A stretch of 64,000 nucleotides of DNA from Patescibacteria group bacterium UBA2772 (GTDB lineage: Bacteria; Patescibacteriota; Minisyncoccia; Moranbacterales; DUUL01), in assembly GCA_002352545.1 (NCBI GenBank), contig DEIO01000022.1, positions 62,001-126,000 of the forward strand, given 5' to 3'. Shown here piece by piece: positions 24,264 through 31,632 of this stretch. The translations under genes and the position numbers were made by a program. The notes beneath the pieces were generated by a model. The model did not search any database. It saw nothing but the letters and a program-made list of their open reading frames with translations, and was not told where the DNA came from. Position 1 is the stretch's first letter. Every line of letters starts with the position of its first letter.

Positions 24264-25328
24264 ATGGCAAAATCTTTAAATACAAATTTACATAAAGCAA
24301 ATAAAGCAAAAAAGGACGAGTTTTATACTCAACTTGTTGATATTGAAAAAGAATTAAAACACTACAAAGAACAGTTTCGTGATAAAGTGGTATATTGCAA
24401 TTGTGATGATCCATTTGAAAGTAACTTTTTCAAATATTTTGCAAATAATTTTAATGCCCTTGGTTTAAAAAGTCTTATTGCTACGAGTTACAAGCCATCG
24501 CCAATTGCTAATACGCAACTTAGTTTCTTTGGTAATGATAAAACCATTGTTCCAAAAAAAGGGCGTCCAAAAACAACGGCAAACAAGTTTATTATAAATG
24601 AAGTTAGTGACTTAGATGGTGACGGCGCTTTTGATTTGCGTGATATTGCCGAACAACTAAAAGCAAATAAAAATAACGAATGGGCACCACTTAAAGGCGA
24701 GGGAGATTTTAGAAGTGAAGAAAGTATTGAACTTTTAAAACAAGCAGATATTGTTGTAACTAATCCGCCTTTTTCATTATTTAGAGAATACATGGCTCAA
24801 TTAATAGAATATAATAAAAAATTTCTGATTCTAGGGGATCAAAATGCCATTACCTATAAAGAAACCTTTCAGTTGATTATAGAAAATAAAGTATGGACTG
24901 GTTATGATAATGGTGGAACAAAATGGTTTCAAGTTCCTATGGATTATGATATTCCAACAGAAACGAGAAAGAAAATTGAAAATGGTGTTAAATATTTTAG
25001 TATGGGTCGTATTATGTGGTTTACGAATTTTGATACAGAAAAACGCAATCAAAAAATGACTTTATATAAAAAATATTCGCCCGAAGAATTTTCAAAATAT
25101 GATAATTACAATATTTTAAATGTTGACAAGGTTGCTGACATACCTATGGATTATAAAGGTTTGATGGGTGTCCCAATTACATTTGTTGATAAGTATAGCC
25201 CCAAACAATTTGAAATATTGGGAATAGCTAATTCTGCAAGGTGGATTGGTCATGAATGTTTTACTTTAATTAATGGGAGGAAAATATATAACCGAATTTT
25301 AATTAAAAATAAGAAACCACAAAAATAA
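24264..25328 (+). CDS. EcoRI-family adenine-specific DNA methyltransferase
   Basis: Resembles the M.EcoRI methylase family (N6-adenine). The catalytic motif is ADIVVTNPPFSLF (NPPF, about residues 168-172). The N-terminal KANKAKKDEFYTQLVDIEKEL and the YCNCDDPFESNFFKYF block correspond to the family's characteristic AdoMet-binding start. At 354 residues it has the family's usual size. No EcoRI-like nuclease is next to it; instead a membrane protein and a DUF262-HNH nuclease gene follow in the same direction, one base and 23 bases apart. It may protect the host from that nuclease or serve the mobile element. Confidence 0.85.
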   Translation: MAKSLNTNLHKANKAKKDEFYTQLVDIEKELKHYKEQFRDKVVYCNCDDPFESNFFKYFANNFNALGLKSLIATSYKPSPIANTQLSFFGNDKTIVPKKGRPKTTANKFIINEVSDLDGDGAFDLRDIAEQLKANKNNEWAPLKGEGDFRSEESIELLKQADIVVTNPPFSLFREYMAQLIEYNKKFLILGDQNAITYKETFQLIIENKVWTGYDNGGTKWFQVPMDYDIPTETRKKIENGVKYFSMGRIMWFTNFDTEKRNQKMTLYKKYSPEEFSKYDNYNILNVDKVADIPMDYKGLMGVPITFVDKYSPKQFEILGIANSARWIGHECFTLINGRKIYNRILIKNKKPQK

Positions 25329-25329
25329 T

Positions 25330-26013
25330 ATGAAAAAACTATTTGAGTGTTTTAAAATAAAATTTTGTATTATTATCTGGATAATTTTACTGATACTAAT
25401 TATTTTAGTTTTTAAAAAACCGCTTATTTCTGTTTGCGATTATTTAAAGGAGTATTCTTCAGCCATAGTAGCGTTCGTTGCAATTTTAGGATTTGTATTT
25501 GGACAGTCATGGCTTGATACTTCAAAAGAGAAAATGAAAGGAAAACTTGACAATGATATCGCACGAAAGTATTTAAAAGCAATTTTGCGAGTAAGAGACT
25601 CTATGAAGATTGTAAGAAATCCATTTATTTCAATAGGTGAAATGCAAGCTGCTCTCAAGAAAAAAGGTTTTGAGTCAGGGGATTATAGAGATCAAGATAA
25701 AGTAAATAAATCCGTATATTCTCTAAGAATGAGCAAGGTTCAAGAAGCATGGACAGGTCTTGAAGAAATTCTTGTGGACGCAGAAGTTTCCTGGGGAAAT
25801 GAAGCTGTAAATGTGCAAATAGGCCTAGATAGGTTAATGAGAGACCTAAATAGTACCGTGTGGCTTTTTGTGAATTCTTCAGAAACTTTTTATAAAAAAT
25901 CAGATAAAAATCATAAGGTTCTTTATGGCTCTTATGATGAAAATGATGAATTTGCAAAAAATGTAAATTTAGAAATTGAAAAAATAAGAACTTTTTTAAA
26001 GAAACATTTATAA
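25330..26013 (+). CDS. Hypothetical two-TM protein between the methyltransferase and the nuclease gene
   Basis: No family recognised. The 227-residue product has two TM helices (about residues 12-28 and 41-58) with a short outward loop between them, then a helical cytoplasmic domain of about 165 residues (KEKMKGKLDNDIARKYLKAILRVRDSMK onward). It starts one base after the methyltransferase stop, so the genes are surely co-transcribed. Its position in a methyltransferase-nuclease block suggests an accessory or membrane-linked defence part, but nothing in the sequence shows a function. Confidence 0.6.
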   Translation: MKKLFECFKIKFCIIIWIILLILIILVFKKPLISVCDYLKEYSSAIVAFVAILGFVFGQSWLDTSKEKMKGKLDNDIARKYLKAILRVRDSMKIVRNPFISIGEMQAALKKKGFESGDYRDQDKVNKSVYSLRMSKVQEAWTGLEEILVDAEVSWGNEAVNVQIGLDRLMRDLNSTVWLFVNSSETFYKKSDKNHKVLYGSYDENDEFAKNVNLEIEKIRTFLKKHL

Positions 26014-26036
26014 TATCATTTAAGCATTTAAAATAT

Positions 26037-27155
26037 ATGAAAATAGACCTGCATAAAATAAGAATTGCAGAAGTTGTAAAAAACTATAAAGACAGTGCCG
26101 AAGAAGGAGCTAGTGCTTTTGGCGGTAAATTGGATATTCGTCCAAAGTATCAGAGGGAGTTTGTTTACAATGGGAAACAGCGAGATGAAGTGATTAGAAC
26201 TATTTAAAATGGTTTTCCTTTAAATGTAATGTACTGGGTGAAAAAAGAAGATGGGAGTTTCGAAGTGCTTGATGGACAACAAAGGACAATTAGTATTGCT
26301 CAATTCGTAAACGGGGATTTTTCAATTGAATTTAATGGAAGAATCGCAATGTTTCACAATTTAACCAAAGAAGAGCAAGAACAAATCTTAGATTATGATC
26401 TGATGATTTATTATTGTGAGGGAAACGATAAAGAAAAACTTGATTGGTTTAAGATTATTAACATTGCTGGTGAGAAATTATTTCCTCAAGAACTTAGAAA
26501 TGCTGTTTACACTGGGCCTTGGCTTTCTGACGCAAAATTGAAATTTAGTAAAACTAATTGCGCAGCTTATTTATTGGCGAATGATGGCGGACACCTAATG
26601 ACAGGTTCTCCTATTAGACAAGAGTATCTGGAAACTGCAATTTCTTGGATAAATAACGGAGAAATCGAAGAGTACATGGCAAAACACCAGCATGATAAAG
26701 ATTCAGATGAATTGTGGAAATATTTTCAAAATGTAATTGCCTGGGTACGCGAAGTTTTTTTAAATTATCGAAAAGAGATGTCAGGTGTGAATTGGGGCGA
26801 ACTTTATAACGAATTTAAAGATAAAAAGTTTGATTCAGAAAAATTGGAAAAAGAAATAAAAGAATTAATGCAAGATGAGGATGTAACAAAAAAGTCTGGT
26901 GTCTATCCTTTTGTGCTTACTCGGAAAGAAAAATACCTTTCCATTAGAGCATTTACACCAAACATGAAACGAGAAGCATATGAACGACAAAATGGTATTT
27001 GTAAGGATTGTAAGGGTGAAAATAAAAACAAAAAATGGGAAATAGGAGAAATGGAAGCAGATCATATTGATCCGTGGCACGAAGGAGGAAAAACAACTGC
27101 AGAAAATTGTCAGATGTTATGTAAGGAATGTAATAGAAGAAAATCTGGTAAATAA
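26037..27155 (+). pseudogene. DUF262-HNH nuclease, interrupted by one in-frame TAA
   Basis: Starts at ATG 26037 and reads KYQREFVYNGKQRDEVIRTI before TAA at 26205-26207. The same frame then continues NGFPLNVMYWV to 27155. Past the stop are the ParB-like DUF262 motif LDGQQRTISI and a C-terminal HNH zinc-type nuclease (CKDCKG ... EADHIDPWHEGG ... CKECNRR). The lost codon 57 would have been CAA or AAA, a single-base change. Related DUF262/HNH proteins include GmrSD-type modified-DNA restriction enzymes. Translation could restart at ATG 26229 (308 residues), but without the first DUF262 motif. Readthrough or an assembly error are the other options. Confidence 0.75.
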
Positions 27156-27246
27156 AACTTATACTGTAAGGTGACAGTTTGGAAGAATCTTTATTAATTT
27201 TTCAAAACCCACATTCGAACTTCATCCCACAGCCCCAACAGCTAAT

Positions 27247-27276
27247 AAAAAAGACATCCATCCAGATGTCTTTTTT
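27247..27276. terminator. Terminator hairpin beside the tRNA-Gln relic
   Basis: AAAAAAGACATC / GATGTCTTTTTT with a 6-base loop; U-runs form in both directions. A flanking CCCCAACAGC / GCTGTTGGGG pair extends the hairpin. On the minus strand it directly follows the tRNA-Gln-like 3' end, so it looks like the tRNA's original terminator. Confidence 0.8.
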
Positions 27277-27302
27277 GCTGTTGGGGAAGAGGGATTCGAA
27301 CG
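27266..27302 (-). repeat. tRNA-Gln 3'-end relic, copy 1
   Basis: The minus strand reads GTTCGAATCCCTCTTCCCC then AACAGCAAAAAAGACAT: the T-arm and acceptor 3' half of tRNA-Gln (20570-20592) followed by terminator sequence. It is 35 of 37 bases identical to 28655-28691 in the same orientation. Confidence 0.85.
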
Positions 27303-27555
27303 GACAGTAACGAGGTAGATTATTTTCAGCAGAAAATAATCGTAGCAAGTGCCGACAAGTTCGAGCTGGCGAGGACTTGGCGCTGTCCTGGACAAGGAGC
27401 CCCAAGGGCGACGCGAGAGAATCGTTTGAAATTGAAAGATTGCTAATAACGAAGGGATTTTTTGTTTTTGGGGTTGTGGAAGGAATCTCGGATTTTTTTG
27501 AAAACAAATTTATCCTAATTCTTTCCTTAATCCTTTTTCTTGTTCGCTATGAGTT

Positions 27556-27614
27556 AAATCCTAGCCTGCAGTCAAGGGAACGCAATGGACTTGACGGTAT
27601 TAAGGCTAGAATTT
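27556..27614 (-). repeat. Structured element, copy 2
   Basis: Minus strand: AAATTCTAGCC, 8 bases, GTCAAG, a 13-base loop, CTTGAC, 4 bases, GGCTAGGATTT. All spacings equal those of copy 1 at 24082-24140. Two outer base pairs differ by double compensatory changes (A-T to C-G, C-G to A-T) and one becomes U-G. Confidence 0.8.
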
Positions 27615-27747
27615 GTTATAAAAGTTTCATTATAAAAAATTTACGCAATATGAAAGAGGTTCTCCTAATATCATGACTGATTCAAAAGCACCCTATTTTC
27701 ATTATTTTTCAAATAGTTGCATCTATAGGTACAACTAAAAAATCGGC

Positions 27748-27777
27748 GTTGCTGTCCGCCCGAATCCCTCTTTCTCT
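27748..27777 (+). repeat. tRNA-Gln 3'-end relic, copy 2
   Basis: GTTGCTGTCCGCCCGAATCC then CTCTTTCTCT. It contains CGAATCCCTCTT (27761-27772), identical to tRNA-Gln 20573-20584 in the same orientation, and is an inverted repeat of relic copy 1 including its CTGTCCG flank. It is a candidate right attachment site of the island. Confidence 0.65.
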
Positions 27778-27780
27778 CTA

Positions 27781-27810
27781 ATAAAAAACTTCTACAAAGA
27801 TGTTTTTTAT
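27781..27810 (+). terminator. Terminator after tRNA relic copy 2
   Basis: ATAAAAAAC ... GTTTTTTAT stem with an imperfect inner TTC/GAT extension. It directly follows the relic, as a tRNA terminator would. Confidence 0.6.
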
Positions 27811-27989
27811 TGGTTGCTGAGACTATGAGGTGAAATTCAAACTTATTTTAAATTGATTGCTTGAATAGTTTATAATTTTCTATCTAACTGTTTTATGATT
27901 TTACATCAGAAATACCTTGGTTGATTGTACTGATTCAGTTTAATAAACAAAGTTAAGGAACTAAAGTTCTCGTCTAATCAATCTATATC

Positions 27990-28018
27990 TTGACAAAATT
28001 GGTTATTTATGTTAGCAT
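27990..28018 (+). promoter_or_regulatory. Promoter of cassette D
   Basis: TTGACA (27990-27995), 17-base spacer, TAGCAT (28013-28018). A leader of about 75 bases follows that contains a small GAGGA...TCCTC hairpin and a CTAAG...CTTAG hairpin ahead of the ribosome site. Confidence 0.7.
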
Positions 28019-28098
28019 AATAAATATAGCAGTTCTTTTTTAGAGGAGAGATCCTCATCATCCCCTAAGCGGGCAACTTAGAGATAAGGAGAAAAACG

Positions 28099-28530
28099 AT
28101 GGATTCTAAAATTATCGTCGAACAATTACTTAAAGGTTCTAGTAATATTGATCTAATGAAAATAGAGATCCATAGACTTGTAAAAATGGTAAAAGGATTT
28201 GCATTTATCAGTCATCATTGCACATGTTGTTCAGATAAAAGTATTTATGTAACATTTAAGTCTGAGTGTGGTTCCTGTGAATGGATTATAAGAGGGCATA
28301 TAGGGTCAATGAACAAAGAAAAGAATATAATTAATATTGAGTGTCAGGTGACGAAAGATCTTGTGAAACGTTTAGCCTACGAAGACAGTGGGAATCGCCT
28401 TTTCCCTTCAGATACGACTCAGAATGTTTATGAAGGTCTCCCGGTTTTAATTAAAGGTGTGATTGAAATTTTTCCGGAAATAGAATCTTTTTGGAAGTAT
28501 TTGGTGGAAGCTTCTAAAGCAAAACTGTAA
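28099..28530 (+). CDS. Small cysteine-containing protein (cassette D)
   Basis: No family recognised. The 143-residue soluble product has a cysteine group near residues 52-68 (HHCTCCSDK ... ECGSCEW), which suggests a zinc or redox site, and a C-terminal helix. ATAAGGAGAAAAACG before the ATG is a strong ribosome site. The gene has its own promoter and terminator and sits alone among tRNA relics, bracketed by the direct repeats at 27266-27302 and 28655-28691. Confidence 0.6.
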   Translation: MDSKIIVEQLLKGSSNIDLMKIEIHRLVKMVKGFAFISHHCTCCSDKSIYVTFKSECGSCEWIIRGHIGSMNKEKNIINIECQVTKDLVKRLAYEDSGNRLFPSDTTQNVYEGLPVLIKGVIEIFPEIESFWKYLVEASKAKL

Positions 28531-28532
28531 CA

Positions 28533-28578
28533 ATTCGCCGAATAAGGACATAGTTCTTGTTCGGTGATTTTTTTATTT
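28533..28578 (+). terminator. Terminator of cassette D
   Basis: TCGCCGAA / TTCGGTGA stem (one G-U pair) with a long loop, followed by seven T. It starts directly after the stop codon. Confidence 0.75.
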
Positions 28579-28654
28579 TCGAATGGCAATTGTGTTTTAA
28601 TTTAAACGGATACTCTCGTGTCGCCTAAAACTGAAACATTGCTAATAGAAACTA

Positions 28655-28691
28655 ATGTCTTTTTTGCTGTTGGAGGAGAGGGATTCGAACG
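28655..28691 (-). repeat. tRNA-Gln 3'-end relic, copy 3
   Basis: Minus strand GTTCGAATCCCTCTCCTCC then AACAGCAAAAAAGACAT; 35 of 37 bases match relic copy 1, same orientation, 1.39 kb apart. The terminator that should follow has decayed. Confidence 0.8.
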
Positions 28692-28712
28692 AGTAGCAGT
28701 AAAATAGATTTC

Positions 28713-28761
28713 GTAGATGCATCTATAGAGACTTCTATAGATGCATCTACAGAAGTCTCTA
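28713..28761. repeat. Palindrome with two alternative foldings
   Basis: GTAGATGCATCTATAGA (28713-28729) / TCTATAGATGCATCTAC (28734-28750) with loop GACT. TAGAGACTTCT (28726-28736) can instead pair with AGAAGTCTCTA (28751-28761). The core is shared with 55522-55548. Confidence 0.75.
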
Positions 28762-28825
28762 AAAAACAAAAAAGGCATAAGTCGTTAATAAATGCCTTCT
28801 ATGTTTTAACCTGTGAATTTATAAG

Positions 28826-29245
28826 TTAAAATTGTTTTGTGAAAAATCCTGTTTTATAAAGAACGAATCCTCGTGATTTGTAGAGGTCTTTTGCCTTGTT
28901 TCTTTTCTCCGAACTGGTTAGTGTGATACAATTAACACTACGCTTCCTTGCCTCCTCAATTAAGGAGTCAAGGAGAAATGCCCCAAGTCCTTTTTTGCGG
29001 AATCTATGAGCTACGATAATATCTTCGATAACTCCGACAAGACCTTTTAGTGAAGATTGATAGAATGAGATTGATCCAAATGCAATGATTTGGCCCTCTG
29101 TTTCTGTGATAAAGCCAAAAAAATTGGGGTCAGCAACTAGTTTCTTGATATCACCTAATGGCTTTTTACTTGCAATCAATTGCTTTAAAAGAGCTTTCCA
29201 GTGAGCTTCGTCTCCAACTTGTAGTTTTCTTGAAAAAAATTTCAC
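28826..29245 (-). CDS. GNAT-family N-acetyltransferase
   Basis: A 139-residue single-domain GNAT enzyme that would transfer an acetyl group from acetyl-CoA to an unknown amine. The acetyl-CoA pyrophosphate loop is HRFRKKGLGAFLLDSLIEEA, after beta strand GVIEDIIV; the C-terminal LTSSEKRNKAKDLYKSRGFV is typical. It starts at GTG 29245 with a strong ribosome site (AAAGGAGGA). It is closely similar to the gene at 32735-33154, which lacks such a site, so the two are paralogues, perhaps with different expression levels. Confidence 0.85.
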   Translation of the reverse strand: MKFFSRKLQVGDEAHWKALLKQLIASKKPLGDIKKLVADPNFFGFITETEGQIIAFGSISFYQSSLKGLVGVIEDIIVAHRFRKKGLGAFLLDSLIEEARKRSVNCITLTSSEKRNKAKDLYKSRGFVLYKTGFFTKQF

Positions 29246-29422
29246 GAACTCCTCCTTTTGTTATGAGTTATTGGAAGTACAATCAACTTATTGTTCCATA
29301 TGATTTAAATAAAAGCAATTATAGGAGAAGGGGTATATTGAAGTTTGAAAACTCGAAAAGTATTTTTTCGTACAAAAGAGTATAAGTTAGACGTGCTTTG
29401 TAAAAAATAAACTTAGATAAAA

Positions 29423-30121
29423 ATGAAAAAAATGCTGAAACTGAAAAGTTTTTATAAATTGGGATTTTTTGTTCTGGGCATAGGAACATTGTTTTTCTGT
29501 TTGACAATGGCTGCGAGTGCTGACTCTCAAACGCCAAGGGGAATGGGCGGACCTCCAACAGAGACACTGGAGGCTTGCGCAAGTTCTACGAAGGGTGATA
29601 GTTGTTCCTTTAGTTCTAATGGCGAAAATTTGGAAGGTAATTGTGAATCTAGTCCTAGAGATGAGAAATTGGTTTGTCGGCCAGAAGGAGTTGGTGCTGG
29701 TGGCGGTAAAATGCAGGGACAAAAAAGAGGGGAGATGAGAAATGGTGGAATTAATCAAAAAGAGGAAGTCGATGAGGCTAACCGGAGACAAAGAAATAGC
29801 AACGTCGATCAAAGAACTGCCTATCAAAGGAATAATTCACTCAAAGTTATCAATAAAGTAGAGAAAATAATTGTTTATCTAGAAGGTAACAGCATTGATG
29901 CCGCTGATATCAAAATCCAACTTGGAATTTTTGAGTCTAAGACGGATGATTTGATCGCTGCCTATGCTAAGCACGTTGAATTGAAAGAAAGCTCTGAAGA
30001 ATCAAGTGTTGATATCGAAACCGCTAAGGAGGAGATAAGAGTTTTTGCTAAAAGTGCAAAAACATATTTCATAGAGATATTGAAACCAACAATCCAAAGC
30101 TCTTTGGCAGAATTAACTTAA
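29423..30121 (+). CDS. Secreted cysteine-motif protein
   Basis: A 232-residue exported protein of unknown role. An N-terminal signal peptide (about residues 1-33, ending TMAASADS) is followed by a motif seen repeatedly in CPR secreted proteins as I recall it: PPTETLEACASSTKGDSCSF, then GNCESSPRDEKLVCRP, with four cysteines likely forming two disulfides. A low-complexity Gly/Lys/Gln stretch and a helical C-terminal half (about 130-232) follow. The next gene, 13 bases on, encodes a membrane-anchored coiled coil, so the two may act together at the cell surface. Confidence 0.65.
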   Translation: MKKMLKLKSFYKLGFFVLGIGTLFFCLTMAASADSQTPRGMGGPPTETLEACASSTKGDSCSFSSNGENLEGNCESSPRDEKLVCRPEGVGAGGGKMQGQKRGEMRNGGINQKEEVDEANRRQRNSNVDQRTAYQRNNSLKVINKVEKIIVYLEGNSIDAADIKIQLGIFESKTDDLIAAYAKHVELKESSEESSVDIETAKEEIRVFAKSAKTYFIEILKPTIQSSLAELT

Positions 30122-30134
30122 ATTAAAAAGGATA

Positions 30135-30455
30135 ATGAAAAATATAATTTTAGGAACAATTTTATTTATACTTATAGGGGCTTTTATGAGCGCTATATAC
30201 TATGTTGTAGTAATCGACAAGAAAGCTAAAAGTGAAAGGGAGTTGTTGAAATCACAGGACGCAATAATAAAGATAGAAGAAGAAAAAAGGGCTCAAGAAG
30301 CCCACGAAAGAGCAGATATGGAAGAGAAGGCTTTAAATAGGGTTAAGTCTGTAGAGGTGAAAGAAATTGTTGATATCAAAAGCAAAGAAGATGCTCAAGA
30401 GGTTTTGAAGGAAGCTGATGAGATAGTGGACAAGATGGATAATATTTCTTTTTGA
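30135..30455 (+). CDS. Membrane-anchored coiled-coil protein
   Basis: No family recognised. The 106-residue product has one TM helix (about residues 4-26) and a charged Lys/Glu-rich coiled coil (30-90). AAAAAGGATA precedes the ATG. It is coupled to the upstream secreted-protein gene by a 13-base gap. The orientation of the coil (in or out) cannot be told from the sequence. Confidence 0.55.
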   Translation: MKNIILGTILFILIGAFMSAIYYVVVIDKKAKSERELLKSQDAIIKIEEEKRAQEAHERADMEEKALNRVKSVEVKEIVDIKSKEDAQEVLKEADEIVDKMDNISF

Positions 30456-30552
30456 TTTTTTAAAAAGTCCATATAGTAACAGGTCTAGGCGCTTAATAGC
30501 ATCACTAAAATGCCTTAGAAACAGGATAAATAATTTGTTTGTGAAAAATAGC

Positions 30553-30581
30553 TTGACTTTTTTCTTTAATAGTTGTATAAA
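30553..30581 (+). promoter_or_regulatory. Promoter of the RRM gene
   Basis: TTGACT (30553-30558), 17-base spacer, TATAAA (30576-30581). A leader of about 100 bases follows before the ATG at 30689. The 233-base gap upstream of the gene holds no other gene. Confidence 0.7.
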
Positions 30582-30688
30582 TAGTCATCAGTAAGATTCT
30601 TGTTTACTTTTCTTTAGGTTATATAAAGGTAGGTCTAAAAAATAAGATACTTGGTCGACTTGCTTACTAATTAACAAAGAAGAATACT

Positions 30689-31000
30689 ATGGCAAAAAAA
30701 TTATACGTAGGTGGAATATCTTACGACACAAACCAAGAAGCTCTTGAAGAATATTTTGCAGGAGCTGGAACTGTTGAAAGTGCTGTTATTATCATGGATA
30801 GAGATACAGGTCGTTCAAAAGGTTTTGGTTTTGTTGAAATGTCAACAGACGAAGAAGCTACTTCTGCTATTGAAATGTTTGACGGTCAAGAACTTGACGG
30901 TCGTGAACTAAAGGTTAACGAGGCTCGTCCTCGTGAAGAACGTCCACGAAGTGGAGGTTTCAACCGAAATGGTGGGAATGATAGAGGAGGAAGATACTAA
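30689..31000 (+). CDS. RRM-domain RNA-binding protein
   Basis: Single RNA-recognition motif protein of the cyanobacterial Rbp / eukaryotic GRP type. RNP2 is KLYVGGI (residues 4-10) and RNP1 is KGFGFVEM (about 45-52). A short Arg/Gly/Asn-rich tail (RSGGFNRNGGNDRGGRY) follows, as in cold-induced RNA chaperones. At 103 residues it is complete. It has its own promoter, a long AU-rich leader and a strong terminator. Its composition is less AT-rich than its neighbours, as in highly expressed genes. Confidence 0.93.
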   Translation: MAKKLYVGGISYDTNQEALEEYFAGAGTVESAVIIMDRDTGRSKGFGFVEMSTDEEATSAIEMFDGQELDGRELKVNEARPREERPRSGGFNRNGGNDRGGRY

Positions 31001-31018
31001 GCAATTAGGTCTTTTTAC

Positions 31019-31048
31019 AAAAAACACTAGCTTAGGCTAGTGTTTTTT
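31019..31048 (+). terminator. Terminator of the RRM gene
   Basis: AAAACACTAG CTTAGG CTAGTGTTTTTTT, a stem of about 10 bp with a U-run, 20 bases past the stop codon. Confidence 0.9.
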
Positions 31049-31121
31049 TGTTACATTTTTTTGCTGAAAATAGATTTTTACTTAAATATAGAGACTGATA
31101 TAATAAATAATTCAACTCAAA

Positions 31122-31539
31122 ATGGCATTCTTATTTTGTCTTTTTCTCCTGTTCAGAAATTCAGCTAATAGGAAAAACGGAAGGTTGAATAAAACACAAA
31201 TTCAGCTGGATTTTTTGAAGCAGGAACTTCTAAATCAGTCAAGAAGGTTATCGGAGATAGAAAATAAACTTTCGATTGTAAGCGACAATGAGTCTTTGAC
31301 AAATAACTTTGAAAAAGAGAATCCGAAAAGTGTTCTTATTGAAAAACCCTTGCAGCAAAATGATGAGATTGGGAGGTATAGCATTGCTTGGAATAGCTAT
31401 TTCTAAAATACTCTTATATGATTTGTGGAGCTTGGGAACGCTTTATAGAATCATTTCGTCGATTAGTTCGGGAACCGTTTTTTTGGTAATCTCCTATAAT
31501 TATCAGAAATATAAAGATAAAATAAGAGAAATAGTATAG
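31122..31539 (+). pseudogene. Remnant of a DUF2339 membrane protein gene
   Basis: The first frame (31122-31406) begins with a short hydrophobic segment and the coiled coil FLKQELLNQSRRLSEIENKL, as at the N-terminus of DUF2339 proteins. A second frame then takes over, up to 31539. It carries IALLGIAISKILLYDLWSLG and a final helix, which resemble the last helices of that family. Full DUF2339 proteins have many hundreds of residues and numerous TM helices, so the centre has been deleted and a frameshift joins the ends near 31340-31365. No function is expected. Confidence 0.65.
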
Positions 31540-31581
31540 TTTGTTTAGAACAATGTCGTGGCTTTTGAATGAATTTTTTAT

Positions 31582-31618
31582 AACAAAAAACACCTTTTTA
31601 AATAGGTGTTTTTTTGTT
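31582..31618. terminator. Bidirectional terminator before the ATP-grasp gene
   Basis: AACAAAAAACACCT / AGGTGTTTTTTTGTT with a short A/T loop. U-runs form in both directions between the convergent DUF2339 remnant and the ATP-grasp gene. Confidence 0.88.
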
Positions 31619-31632
31619 ATTTTAAGAAAAGT

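Larger units (their letters stand above)
27156..28098. other. Repeat-rich gene-poor region at the island's right end
   Basis: No credible gene between the nuclease gene and 28099. The stretch holds a terminator with a tRNA-Gln 3' relic (27247-27302) and a GC-rich nested hairpin near 27376-27406 (CTTGG, GTCC/GGAC, CCAAG). It also holds structured element copy 2 (27556-27614), a + strand tRNA relic with its own terminator (27748-27810), and the promoter at 27990-28018. The open frames that cross it simply translate these repeats. Confidence 0.7.

Noticed and set aside
27202..27676. Two open frames (27202-27507 minus; 27377-27676 plus)
   Set aside because: They run through tRNA relics, the GC-rich hairpin and structured element copy 2; no start signal, and the residues mirror the repeats.
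29517..29738. Alternative-frame ORF inside the secreted cysteine-motif protein
   Set aside because: The main frame has a signal peptide and a recognisable cysteine pattern; the overlapping frame has no such features.
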